A stretch of 64,000 bases of DNA, taken from assembly GCA_006384855.1 (NCBI GenBank), contig VCJN01000801.1, forward strand, positions 42,615-106,614. Reading direction: 5' to 3'. Each line of letters begins with the position of its first letter. Within the stretch, counting starts at the first letter, position 1. This DNA is from Tetraselmis striata (lineage: Eukaryota; Chlorophyta; Chlorodendrophyceae; Chlorodendrales; Chlorodendraceae). Position numbers and translations under genes: made by a program. The notes below the pieces were generated by a model, which saw only the letters and a list, made by a program, of their open reading frames with translations, did no database searches and was not told the origin of the DNA. Of the stretch, positions 1 through 11,400 are shown piece after piece.

Positions 1-145
1 CCCTGATTGCAATCTCAGCTGAAAATAATAGAAAGTTTATAAGAAAATGATTATAATTGTGTACGATCTGTTTCTTGTTTCAGTACGTTTATCTTCTGAA
101 TGTCTTCGGTCTGATATTGTCCATTCTTTGGCAACGCACTGCCAG

Positions 146-2977
146 GACATATTCATGGCCGGCCTGGACCGGCTGGCCCCCGCGGAGGACCTGAGCGACG
201 AGGACATCCGCACCGCGATCCGCAACAGCGGCGGCGTGAAAGGCAGCCTGCTGATCCCGGAGGAGCCGTTTGAGCTGCTCACGCGGCGGTCGCTGTCGGC
301 GCTGGAGGGGCCCGCGCTGCAGTGCTACGAGTTTGTGTTCGAGGAGCTGCTGCGCATGGCGGAGCAGTGCATCCCCGGCGACTTTGCACGCTTCCCCATC
401 CTGGAGGTGCCTCGCTGCGCCCCGCACACCCAGGATCACTCACCCGATGAGGCCTGTATCTACCTACGGTTCGCACATGCCTGCACAACCCGGGCTAAAC
501 CCCTCCCCCCCCCCCCCCCCCCCACCCCCCCCAAACCATCCTGGGGCCACACAGCGCCGGGCGCGCGACGCCGCGCAGGAGTTTATCGCGCAGGGCTGCG
601 GCCCCACGGAGCGCATGATCCGGGACCTCGTCGCTATCGAGGCCTCTTACATCAACACTGACCACCCCGACGTGCGCCCCCCCCGCCACCCCCACCCCAC
701 CCTCTGGCCCTCCCGATGCGAGGCGATCCCGCTACCTGCCTATTCTGTGCTCTCCCGGCTTTATCGCTATGCTGCGCCATTCCGTTTGCCTTAAGAAGTG
801 GGATTCTTTCTGAATAAAGTCATATCACAAATGTTTACATGCAACCACGTGTATGTAGCCACCCCCTGGCCATTGTACCGAGCGCTTTCAAACTTCCCTT
901 GGATTCTATCCTGAGACGCACCGCACCCATGATGGCAGCTCTTCCTCAATCCCCCTTCAGATGCCCCGGGTTCCGCAGCTTAAACAGGGCTCCGAAACCA
1001 AAGGGGTAAATTCATCGTTTGTGGGCTCAGTGCGACTCTTAGAGCCCCCCCCCCCCTCCCCCCCCCCCCCCCCCCCCACCCCCCTCTCTCCCCTTCCCCT
1101 GGGGCCCCACCCATGCCCACGATTGCCCTGCCAAAAGACGAGCCTGTCAGGAGGTAGCGCCGCTTGCTGAGCACCGCGCGCCGTGCGGTCGCAGTTTGTG
1201 GGCGGCTCCAACGCGGTGGGGCAGGTGCTGGGGGCGCGCAAGGAGCAGGCAGCTGCAGCAGCCCCCGGGGGGGAGGCGCAGGCGGGGCAGGCCGGGGAGC
1301 GCGGCGCCGCGGGGGCTGCCGGGCGCACCTCGAGCGGCGGCCCCATGCCGCGCCTGCTGGCGGCCGCCCCCCCTCCGCACTCGGCCGGCAGCAGCGCGCC
1401 CGGGGGGCTCGCGCCGGCGGGGCCCTCCCCGGCGGTGGTGGCACTGCGGGGCAGCACCGTCGCGCACACCGCCGGCGCGTCCGCCCAACACCGTAAGGCC
1501 CACAGCTCCTCCGACTCGGCGCTAGGCCTCAAGGTACGACCCCGCTCACAAGCAAGCTGCCATTGACGCAGCAACCAGGACCGGCCCAGCCACATTTGAA
1601 TGTGTACCGGCGCTCTAGAAGGAACGCCTGCCGCAACGTCTTGAAACAGGCCTCGCGGGGAGTTCCACAAATGATAAACTGTTCTGATGCAGCATCGAGC
1701 CAGAGATCTCATGCCATGGTTGGGGTGAAATAATAAACGTAGTGACAAAATGTAGGTTGTCCTTCTTCGCAAAGGTAGGGGTAAAACCAATGTTAGGTAA
1801 CGCGCCCAAACGTGTGGTAACGGTAATGTTGGTTTGAATCACACCCCCCTCCCCCCCCCTTCCCCCCCACCGCGCCCCCTCTCCTGCCCAGGCACTGGAG
1901 TCGGAGATGAGCCAGCGGCTGCCGGAGGCGTCCGAGGCCGGCAGCGGCGGCGGCGGCTGGTTCAGCGGCCTCTTTGGGCGCGCCGCACCGACCCCGGCTC
2001 TGTACGGCACGGGCGGCGAGCCGGCGTACCTGGCGGACCCGCCCATGGTGCTGCACGCGGGGCAGTCGGGCACGGAGCAGGAGCACGTGGAGGTGGAGGT
2101 CACGCGCCTGCTGGTCAGCAGCTACTTTGACATCGTGCGGCGCAACCTGCAGGACTCGGTGCCCAAGGTGCGTGCCGCGCCGCCGGTAAAGACGTCTCGA
2201 TCGGTGGTGGCTGAGGAGTGCTTTTTCCTTTTCATGCAAGTGACTGTGGCCAAGCTCCCAATCCCAGCTGAGTTTATTTTCAATTAAGACCTTGTTAACA
2301 TGGCCTCAGTCTTTCATTCCTCCAAAACTAACGGGAACTCGGCGGAGCCCTACTATCCCCAGCTGTGAAGGTTTCTACATTGGCCTCAACTGAATTCGCG
2401 CAGGATCCATATGAATACAGCAAAGCTTTGCGCGAGACGAGCGCTGCTACAATCCTCGCTGATCACACGTGCGGCGATCGGATGTCTGTTCAGGACTGAA
2501 GTTCCGGATGAATTGTGTTTGGATATCTGATTTTGCCGGTCTTCTCCCGCCGAACTTTGGATCTTGGTATCAGACTATGGGACCAGTTTAGCTTCTGCGC
2601 AGCCCTGGTTGTGATGCTTGTTCTGTTTCTTTATGACGGCGGGGCTGAGAGCCCCCCCCCACCCCCCCCCACACACACCGGTGCAGGCGGTCATGCACTT
2701 CCTGGTGGCGCACGCGCAGAAAGGGCTGCAGCAGCACCTCATCCGGGAGCTCTACAAGGAGGATCTGTTCTCGGAGATGATGCGCGAGCGGGAGGACATC
2801 TCGGCGCGCCGCGCGCAGTGCCTCGAGCAGCTGAGCGCGCTGCGCCGCGCGCTGGCGGCTCTGGACCAGCTGCCCGAGACGCTCGTCCGGTGCGCGCCCG
2901 CCAAGCCCACTGCTCCAAGCATAAACACAGGCGCTGTTGCAGAGGCTTTCCACGTGCCCACCAGTCAGCTGAAGTGA
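146..2977 (+). CDS. Dynamin-related fission GTPase, C-terminal exons (partial at left)
   Basis: Membrane-remodelling GTPase of the DRP1/DRP3/Dnm1 class, which divides mitochondria and peroxisomes. Only the stalk and GTPase effector domain (GED) lie in the window; the GTPase domain is off the left edge. Five exons fit GT-AG borders, all in phase 0: 146-406 (stalk, DEDIRTAIRN), 555-671 (IRDLVAIEASYINTDHPD), 1195-1533 (FVGGSNAV, then a low-complexity Ala/Gly/Ser/Pro linker in place of the variable insert), 1892-2167 (start of the GED half, ending QDSVPK) and 2687-2977 (AVMHFLVAHAQKGLQQHLI, effector domain). FVGGSNAV resembles plant DRP3 rather than animal proteins. No PH domain is seen. The last 30 or so codons before the stop at 2975-2977 have no family counterpart, so a further donor near 2889 is possible. 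All four introns contain long C runs on the sense strand. The family call is firm; the exon borders are inferred. Confidence 0.9.
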
Positions 2978-3393
2978 CGGATTCCACGTGCGCGCCGGAC
3001 AGTACATGCCGTGCACTGATGACAACTGCCTGTGCGCGATGGGCCGCGTTTCCGCTCAATGCAGGATCACCCGCGAGCACAACATGCTGATGCCAAGCAT
3101 GGGTGTCCTCAGCCCACCCTCCGGGAGCGCCTCCATGCCGGGCGGCGGCCATCACCGGCGGCCACCTGCCGGCAACTCCTTCGCAGCCCGCATGGCGTCC
3201 GCAGCGCTCATGCTGGACCGAGCGGGCCTCGCCTCCTCCTCTTCCTCGGCGACGTCCTTCGCCTCTGACAGCACGGCGCGAGGGAACGGCGGAGCCGATG
3301 AAAACGGCGGCGCGCGCCGCGTGGATGCGTATCCCATCTCGGGCATGGGAACCTTCAATTGAAATCGCCTCACCCGTGACATGGAGCGCCCTA
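2978..3393. other. Downstream flank of the dynamin gene, GC-rich
   Basis: Sequence between the dynamin stop and the first duplicated block. An open frame at 2988-3362 (+) has a Ser-rich stretch and host-like GC content. It could be a last dynamin exon or 3' UTR. I see no domain. Confidence 0.4.
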
Positions 3394-4499
3394 CGAATGA
3401 GGCGGGATTGGTTTCAGCAGGGGCCCACACAAAGCTTGACACAGCTCGTCAAGTGGATGCTTGCTGCGGGTGATAATAAGTGTGGTAAAGAGAGGATGCA
3501 GTGATCCTGTCTATCCATGAATGTGGGCGCTCACTCTTAGCATTTTGCGTCACGCGCCCCACCTCATCTGCTCATATCCACCAGCGACTGGGAAGGGGAG
3601 GCTCATGCACGGCTGTGCGAAGATGAGCACCGTACACAACCTATACGCAGCCTGATAAATCCTGGATCTATTATCAGTCGTATCTGGTGGTGTTCCGCCA
3701 CAAGTTCCCGGTTCTGTCCTGGTTGGATCTGAATTTATCTATTAAAATGCCGAACTTGATATGTTTTTGCCTCCCGGCTTCGTTGGGGTGGTGTGGTATC
3801 ACTCCTAGGGTCATCATACTCTGCCCTAAACTTCTGCCCCTTGCCGCCTCTGCCACTGCTTCACCGATGAGTGTCACCGCGTCAGTACCAGACTCGCGGC
3901 CCAAGAGTCCCCCCCTGGCCAACCGGCCGCATGGCACCCAGACAAAAAGTAGCTTGGCATCAATGCATTTGACATTGTACTCACATTCTGGAAGCTTGCA
4001 AAGCTTCACCACGTAGTCACGCACAGTTGCCGGGACCGATTATAAAGATGTCATCGCAGTCAAAATCATTCGCAGGAATCAGATTCTGAACAGATTTCAA
4101 GACCCGGCCTTGTTGAGAGTGTGGCTTGCTCTGAATGGTACCAGCAAGGGCCACTGTGGGAGGCGGTCCCGCTCGTTCCGTTTGTGTATCATGCAGAAGG
4201 ACGAGTACATGCAGAAGGGCGCGCAATCACAAGAAGGACGTGTTCAAAATAGCATGGATCTCAATAAAGGTGTCGCATTTATACGGGTACCATAGAGCGG
4301 TCAATCTGCACAGGACAGCAATAGATTGTAATATGTAGTAGCACACACACACATGCACGGGTACACAACCCGGCGAGTTCATTTTGGGCCGCCACAATAA
4401 CATCATGTAGATTTAACATTGTAAGTATGATACGTATTGTAAGTAAATATCACATGTAATATGCATCCGCAGTTCCGCCGTAATAAACTTGTTTCAAAC

Positions 4500-4543
<44 letters not shown>

Positions 4544-5335
4544 GTCTACATAGAAGAGTCCGAGTCTTGACTGCGGCGACTTGCACCTGACGACTCCGAG
4601 GACTTGAGTACAGGGCTGGCTACGCCCTCCGCGAAATCTGGCTGGCGCACTTCACGAGGCGGGGGTTCAGTCCCGACTTTCCGTTGCTTGGACGCCCGGG
4701 CTCAGCTCATCATCGACGACAAATTCAACATCGTCTCTGCCATAGTACCTGCTCCATCAAGGCAAGACCACCAACACTGATGTCAGCAACTTATAGAGAC
4801 GTTCAGAACACGGCGCTGAGTGCATCGGCGGGGGAAAGCCGTCAGTAGAGCAGGCGGGTCGCACGAGGAGTGAAGCAGCGTGGGGTGTTATTGTTCTTCT
4901 TGGTTGCCTCGCAATTCGAAGTCGCAGACAACTGTCGTTCTACGACGGGTGACAGACTGCATCATGCTCACGAGTAAGAGCAAGCAAAATGACTGTACGC
5001 TGCTCTACACGAAACTATCAGACGAAGCCCGATGAATTATGTGGTTATGGCAGTGACTGGCGAAACAGTGACAATAAGTGAATTAGGCGGCAATATGTTC
5101 GGGAGGGCTGAGAAACGGGCGGCACCAACACGTGGTGCGCTATTGGGTCCCGATGATGTCCCCCAAGCCGCAGGGGTTTAGTGAAACGCGTGCTGCCCAA
5201 GAGGCCCGAGGGCCTACCGACGATCCGCTGCCGCGCGCTCGAGCGAGCCGCCCGCGCCAGCGACGTCCACTGGTGCCCGTGAGTGCGAGCCTGATGCCAA
5301 CGGCGACTACAGGTGATCCTTAGTCATCGCTACGA
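3394..5335. repeat. Duplicated block, segment A, copy 1
   Basis: Long, clearly similar partner of 34113-36680 in the same orientation, with scattered small indels. Shared landmarks are GGTTTCAGCAGGGG at the left, an (AT)n run near 4500, and a GC-rich stretch near 5170-5310. On the minus strand both copies keep a frame reading VPCGRLARGGLLGRE around 3880-3930; it has no recognisable family and no matching long ORF. Copy 2 has about 480 extra bases after this frame (34663-35163). No terminal inverted repeat or LTR is visible, so this may be part of a large element or a segmental duplication. Confidence 0.75.
4499..4543. repeat. (AT)n microsatellite
   Basis: Alternating TA with one G interruption, inside segment A. 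The second copy has a shorter, more interrupted version near 35740-35765. Confidence 0.9.
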
Positions 5336-5719
5336 GCAGCAGCGCGACTAGCAGTAGCAGGTGAATCACGAGTAGGAGTAGGTGCGCGGCAGTAGCGAGT
5401 CGGGTTGTACCCCGCCTTTAGGCGCGATATGATGATGTGCGAGCCAGGTTACATGCTAGCGACTTCAGTCGCTAACTCATTAACGCTCGCTGAAGCCACT
5501 GGTACCCGTACGCCGCTGCGCGCGCAGATTATTACGTAATTTCCACAACATCGTGTGGTACAATATCGTGTTACCGCGCGGAGAATAACGCGTGATATTC
5601 TGTTACTTTTTGTCTCCCCTCCCTCCGATATTGTGTAGCGACTACATATTATTTCAATGCATACATTCATGTATATCATACATCCATATACTTGTGTATC
5701 CATGTATCATCCTACTACT
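5336..5719. other. Unassigned spacer
   Basis: No gene seen. It lies between segment A and a LINE tail and contains one TAGCGACTA motif (5636-5644). This stretch is absent from the second block copy. Confidence 0.4.
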
Positions 5720-6010
5720 CGTGGTACTCCTGCGCCTGCGTCGCGTCGCTCGTCGGCATGTGTTGCTATGACCCGGGTCATTGGCTGCAAGCGTCCTCGC
5801 CGCGGCTGATAGCCTACCCCGGGGCGGGGGTCCCTTTGGTCCCTGGCAGCTAAGTGACTTCGTGGTTCCCTTGGCTCCTTCTTGGTTCTTGGCTACCTGT
5901 CCTCCTGCTCGACCTTGGTTTCAGGCTTATGTCTCTCTTTTGCTGGCAACCTTTCACAGTTGAAGTTAGTTCTGTTTGTAGTGCGCTTTTGTGAAAGCCC
6001 TTATGTAAAT
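5720..6010 (+). mobile_element. LINE family 2, 3'-end fragment (copy 1)
   Basis: Matches the last 290 bases or so of the copies ending at 14466 and 17716, starting at a CTCCTGCGCCTGCG stretch and stopping at the same point (TTATGTAA). A shared 3' end with different 5' starts is what target-primed LINE insertion leaves. Only the last codons of the ORF (CYDPGHW) and the 3' UTR remain. Confidence 0.7.
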
Positions 6011-6149
6011 AATCCTACTACCAGTTCGACGGACGGACGCCCAGCCTGGGGATGATGGTCGCTATATAGAGTAACATAAGCCAGCTGGAAAGGTCGCTCT
6101 AATACGGTTATGATAATTTGAATATGGAGAAACGCTACGGGTACAGGTA

Positions 6150-6297
6150 CCCGACCCGAAAATCTGCCATGTAGTACGGGTCGTACTGGTGGTACAGATT
6201 TACCCATATGTACAGACAGGTACTGGATTGGTACTGTAAAAAGCAGCGCGCCGCCTCATGACAATCCCGTACGATTACCTGTACCAGTAGTAGCCTT
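6150..6297. repeat. Duplicated block, segment B, left part (copy 1)
   Basis: Matches 36705-36915 in the second block copy (shared CTGCCATGTAGTACGGGTCG). Here the segment is split by the LINE-like insertion at 6299-7608; the rest of it resumes at 7612-7686. Confidence 0.65.
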
Positions 6298-6298
6298 A

Positions 6299-7608
6299 TG
6301 CGGGATGCGGGCCGCTTTTAGGCGGCTTGCTGTGTTGATTTTCTAATTCTGGGGAACTGCCTTTTTTGTAATTCACACCAGTAGTAGCACGCCAGATGGA
6401 GCGGGAAGTGGAGGCTGCGTCGGGCTCGCAAAAGGAGCTGACGGCATTTCTAGACCAGGCCAACAACTCTCGGCTTCGAAATGAGGTGTGCGCTCTCCCT
6501 GCCACATGTAGGGAACGGATCTTGTTCAACCAGCTCGACGCGGCGTCAGGCATGTGGACAGTGGCCATCCCCACCGCGCGGACAGCCATGACTCCGCATG
6601 AGCTGCGGGAGGTCGCTGCCGGGTACTTCTTTCTGCCTAGCCCGTGCTTGGCCCCGGTGGTTGGGTGCCAGATTATTCTGCCCTCGACGGAGCACAACCC
6701 CGTCATTGTTGATCTATACGGCGACGCGCTCATGAACCTCCCGGCGCCTGGAGACGCTCACTGGCGTGTACAGCACGACGATATCGCAGATGCCTTCCGC
6801 GATCACTGTGTTCACGACCTAGGTATCGCGGTACGGCGGGAGGTGGATGACTTGTTCCAGCAGGCAGTGCCTCTCGGCAACACCGTACCCCGGGATGAAC
6901 TCAAGGACCTAGTGCCGGACGCAGAGCTCTCCCTTCCGGCGTTCAACGTCGTGACCGGGGGCTATGATCCCCGGAGCTTGAAGTCCACGCTGCTAGAGTT
7001 CAAGACTATGCGGTACGGGGTCAAGTACACTTCAGTGCCCCGGGCCACAGTTGTGGATCGGTTTGAGCGCTCCCTGTTGGGCGACATACAACGGGGGTTG
7101 GCTGCGCGGGACGCGGCGTGGCACAACACAGAGCCCGGACAGAAGGGCCCTCTTCGAGACATCCTGGATATGTCGGAGTACACGGGCATGGTCTTCGGCA
7201 CAGTGGGTGAGGTGAGCAAGGGGGTGCACCGCACAGTGCGTGGTATCGCATGCTTGGCTGCGGACCGGGGTGCCCTCTCATCGCGGGGCACTCGGTGCAT
7301 CACCCGGGCTCACCAGGAGGCCTTGCTCGCAAGAGATTTCCTCGGGGTCCTGAGCTTGGTGGCCGCTGGAGAGCGTGCTCGCTGCCTCATCAGACGGCGC
7401 AGATTCGTCTCCCATCCCGTTGCTGAAGCTGCACAGCACGTCCGAGGATCACCTACACACACACGTGCTCGCGTGGCCCGGACTCTGAACCGTGTGCGCA
7501 TCACTCATCCATCCCGCTTTATGTGGGATGCGGGCCGCTTTTAGGCGGCTTGCTGTGTTGATTTTCTAATTCTGGGGAACTGCCCTTTTTGTAATTCACA
7601 CCAGTAGT
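6299..7608 (+). mobile_element. LINE-like element family 3, copy 1, with repeated tail
   Basis: The insertion splits segment B; the second block copy (around 36915) is the empty site. About 88 bases at the left (6299-6387) and right (7520-7608) are direct copies, from GCGGGATGCGGGCCG to TTTGTAATTCACACCAGTA. The left one is best read as the tail of an earlier truncated copy, making a head-to-tail pair. The right end is followed at once by TAGTCGCTA. Confidence 0.55.
6396..7544 (+). CDS. LINE-like retroelement ORF, C-terminal nuclease-like domain (copy 1)
   Basis: A 382-codon open frame matching the region that follows the reverse transcriptase in many protist and algal non-LTR-type retroelement proteins. 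Visible marks: HWRVQHDDIADAFRDHC (an HN/HD-type motif), then LVPDAELSLP and, after a gap, LLEFKTMRYG, a D...ExK arrangement as in PD-(D/E)xK nucleases, then YTGMVFGTVGEVSKGVH, like the GLVFG.(W/F)GE.S..VH motif of such proteins. No reverse transcriptase domain is present, so the copy is 5'-truncated. Similarity to the second copy (58840-59958) begins near residue 12 and runs to the 3' UTR. The frame is intact here while copy 2 is broken. The first ATG at 6396 may not be native, since it lies at the truncation. Assignment to LINEs rests on this C-terminal pattern only. Confidence 0.6.
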   Translation: MEREVEAASGSQKELTAFLDQANNSRLRNEVCALPATCRERILFNQLDAASGMWTVAIPTARTAMTPHELREVAAGYFFLPSPCLAPVVGCQIILPSTEHNPVIVDLYGDALMNLPAPGDAHWRVQHDDIADAFRDHCVHDLGIAVRREVDDLFQQAVPLGNTVPRDELKDLVPDAELSLPAFNVVTGGYDPRSLKSTLLEFKTMRYGVKYTSVPRATVVDRFERSLLGDIQRGLAARDAAWHNTEPGQKGPLRDILDMSEYTGMVFGTVGEVSKGVHRTVRGIACLAADRGALSSRGTRCITRAHQEALLARDFLGVLSLVAAGERARCLIRRRRFVSHPVAEAAQHVRGSPTHTRARVARTLNRVRITHPSRFMWDAGRF

Positions 7609-7686
7609 CGCTATGTATCAGACCAGCAATTCACACCGCCCGCATCGTCAGACCAGTGATGTCGCTATATACGACCTGCTGTATTA

Positions 7687-8485
7687 CATTGCGTATTCCT
7701 ATCCTCATGGAACGGGGATATGTCACTCCCGTACCGGCCGTGTCACGGCCATCGATATCCGTGACGAGCGCCAAACACCGTGACGCCCGCTTATGATATC
7801 TCGTACGAGCAGACGCCGCGCGCGCGCATATTATCACAGGTAACCCAGAATACGTAGAAAGCATCTCGAACAGCCCGAAGATTGGTGACGGTTCGAGCAC
7901 TACGGATATTACGGATTTCGCACACGCAGGCGACGTCGGCCGTCCACTACCGTCAGTGCACCCTAACATGGACACCCAATCGCGCCGAGCTGCCCAAGCA
8001 CACACTCGCAAAGTCAGCGGGCGGGCCGGCGTGGACCCACAGGCTTGCACCGGCCAACCTTAGTACGTTATACATCCGGCGGCAAGTTAGCGATGCTAAG
8101 CTGTGCCCGGCAATATGGTCGTGCCGCAGGCCTGTGCCGCCGCGGACTCGGACCAAGGCGGCCGGGTCGGCGCCTAGTATCATCGGATCCTGCGCAAACT
8201 ACACGGCCATGAAACTCCTCTACACCATCACATCACACTGCACCAACCGTCGTGAGTGTGGGAGTACGCGGTGGCCCTCGCTCCCATTGGGTTCCGGCTG
8301 TGATAGCTGTAGCCTCGGCGACAGTGGCTGGGACTCCCTTTGCTTTCTGCCAGGTACGATAGGTGTTCATCATTGGCCATACAATACGTAAACAACCTTA
8401 GCCTCCTACCACCCATGTTTTGAGTGTTGCATGTGAGGGATCGATATCGGTAACATGCTCTATCTACTTTTGTTTTTCTACCCAA
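7687..8485. other. Spacer upstream of the recombinase gene
   Basis: No coding region recognised. It probably holds the promoter and 5' UTR of the gene starting near 8486. Several short frames are open but none shows a domain. It is absent from the second block copy. Confidence 0.35.
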
Positions 8486-11400
8486 ATGTATTCAAAAAAG
8501 TTGCTTGCCGTGCTCGAGTTTCAGGGAGACGGTGAGCCAGTGGAAGCCGAGTTTGAAGTAGGGACTGCGGCGACAATTGCTCAACCAGCTTTGCTTCAAA
8601 AAGCGGCAACTCGCACAACACCCGCACCACCAGTGGCCCCAAAACGCAAGAGGAAGCGGACGAAACCTTTAAATGGGGATGATCATGTACACCAACGAAT
8701 TCTAGAAGGTTGCAAGGGTTTGCCACGGAGCATCAGAAGCGCCAACTCAGACAACACCGACAAGTAAGTCACCGACGATGCGACAACATCATCGAACATG
8801 CTTATTATCATTTCCTTAGTTAAATTGTCTCAAAAAGGCCGCATGTGGGTAACATGTCTCCGGATGTTCATTTCGTCTAACCTAACTGTTGCATGTTCCC
8901 CCTTGTTTGGGTTGATTCAATGTGTTACTTGCAGGGCCTATGTGCCAAAGGCAACAGCCTTTTGGCATTGGGTACATAAGAAGGGATGGGTAGATAATGA
9001 TGATGAGCGTCAGATGACCTTACCAGGGCTACTAGACACCGCGGGGTGGTCTCATGCAATAGCCCAATGGATGGACTACACATTTCCAGATGATAATTGT
9101 GCGACGGAACTACCAGCTAGCACAAGCTCTTCTACTCCCGGTCCGGAGCCCCGCAAGGCTTCGGGGACAACTGAGGTATGCATGCCATGCTTATGGTAGC
9201 TTCCTCCAGTCTTGTCAAGAAATTTTGTGTTGCTGAGACAATATATGCGTGTGCGTGTATGTTTGTGTGTGTGTTTGTATGTTCTTTGTTTGCATGAATG
9301 GAATTTATTTCTTCATAATATCAACTTCGATGGGTTGTGATGCATGTGCATGTGCAGAAATGCCTTGACACGCACTTTAGCGCCGCTGCCTGACTCTGGC
9401 ACAATGAATGGTGGAAAATGCCACAAGACTGGAGAATGAAACACAACGCTGCTGCCCTTGCGCCGTCAAAAACCAATCAGTCATGTATGGTGCCATTGAC
9501 CCAATTCTCCATACGCGCCTCCTTGAGACGGTCGCGGCCCACGTAGGCAACGTCCAATAACTGTCCCATGATTTTTTATGGGTTTAGATGCCCTAAATGC
9601 GGTGCTATATGTATGACCGCTTTCCATTTTGGAACATGAATTTCACGTGGTTTGCTGCTTGTCCGGTATACTTCAGGTAAGCGGTTGGTGACAGAGGTGT
9701 ATGACCGTGTCGAGAAGCAGAGAAGCACTGGCAAGACCTATGACATCCACAGTTACATGCATGTACGTGTCCCTGGCGAGTTATTCATATGATGCGTGCG
9801 TTGCTTACGTCTGTTTGCCACCTTTTTGTTGCCTCCGCTTGCCTTGTTTTTGCCAACCGTGAGATTATTGCTAATACTGAAATCGCGAATACCATCCGTG
9901 CGTGAATGCCACAGGATTCATCATACGGCGGAAGGCTGCTGGAGGTTGTGGATGAGTTCCGCCTTCATTCCATGAAGAAGGATCGCAGGAAAAAGAGCAA
10001 GAAAACCTGCCCTATAACTATCACCGAGATCGTAGTCGCAAGCCATGTTGGGGGCTGCGAGACGCAGCCGATCAAGCAATATGTAAGTATCTGCCTAGCG
10101 TAGGTTCGCGCTTATCTAGCTTTCCGCCTTACCACCCTTGTGACAATAATGTATGCAGTTATGCTTCCTATCTTTGAAATAATTTACGTTATATGAGTAT
10201 AGTTTGGTACTAATTTTCTCCATTATTGCTGCTTGGTGGCGACTGATGGATAACAAGCCGACAATTCAATGGACCGCGGAGAGGTGAAAAGGCGCTGCAA
10301 TATAGGAAACCTCTCACGCCAAAAGACATGGGTCTATAGGCAGGGAGATGCTTGCAACTGCGCAGGCGACCACACTTGCGACCGGCAGGAGCTTTTCACT
10401 GTCAAAATATTCGTGGAGCGCAGTAAGTCCCTCTTGAAGCCGGAATTGCATGTACATGTACTTTTTTTACCATATGACTGACGTTATTGCTGACTAGAAC
10501 TATATGCATCCGTTGTTACCGCCATATCATTATTGCCCTATTATTTCAGGAAAGGGTTGGCGCTTCGATCCGGGCTCGAGCTCAAAGGACTACATGAACT
10601 CGACTTTCAGCCGCCATAAAAATCCTCTCATATACCCTGTGGGGGCTATTACTGCCTACTTCATGCGTAGGTATGTGCATTTTACACTATACATCCTATT
10701 TCTTGCATTGTTGTAATGGTTGATGATTGCGTTTCAAGATGATACTATACAATTGTTGAAGTGTGAGTCTGTGTGGCGATGAACTGTAGATTTCATAAAA
10801 CTGACGACGAGGACGAGGATGAGGAAGTCGAGGAGCTTCCAAACTTGACAAACCCAGGAATACTGGAGGCAACACCCATGTTCCTAGGTGAGTCATCATC
10901 ATTATGTAACGGTGTACCCGGCACACAGATTGACGAGCAATGACCATGATTGTTACGAACCTCATTAAATTTGATTGCTAGTATTGCCTGCCATTTAGCC
11001 GTAATCGGTCGACGATACCATGTTTTATCATTGATAGAGTACATACATGTATGCATGATAATTCTTAGACAGCCTACACATGGTATTCTGTCTATGTACA
11101 CTGTTGCCATCATATTTTATCAAAGCTGACGCGTGAACTATCTATCCCTCCCCGGTTTGGTGACGTGTATGTGTGCTGTATGGATTAGGGGACGATCCGC
11201 TCTTCGATTCAACCCTGCCCCAAAATGATGAGAACTATCGAGTGGCAGCGAAACTAGGTGCACAACAACATTATCATCTCATTGCCCGAGTCTTCGAGAC
11301 CCTTGGGATTCAATCAAAGAAGAAAACACATGCCGGTCGATATGTTGCCTCTAACGACCTAATGGCTATGAGCAAAGGCAACGTTGGCATGGTCGGCGGG

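Noticed and set aside
1147-1566. Several antisense and out-of-frame ORFs over the dynamin linker exon
   Set aside because: These are shadows of the very GC-rich exon at 1195-1533, which alone joins in phase with the neighbouring dynamin exons.
2988-3362. Separate small gene after the dynamin gene
   Set aside because: No homology or domain; more likely 3' UTR or an unproven last exon, so it is only noted as flank.
4017-4226. Minus-strand gene in segment A (frames ending GPGNC)
   Set aside because: Frames are short and interrupted in both copies, and no family is recognised.
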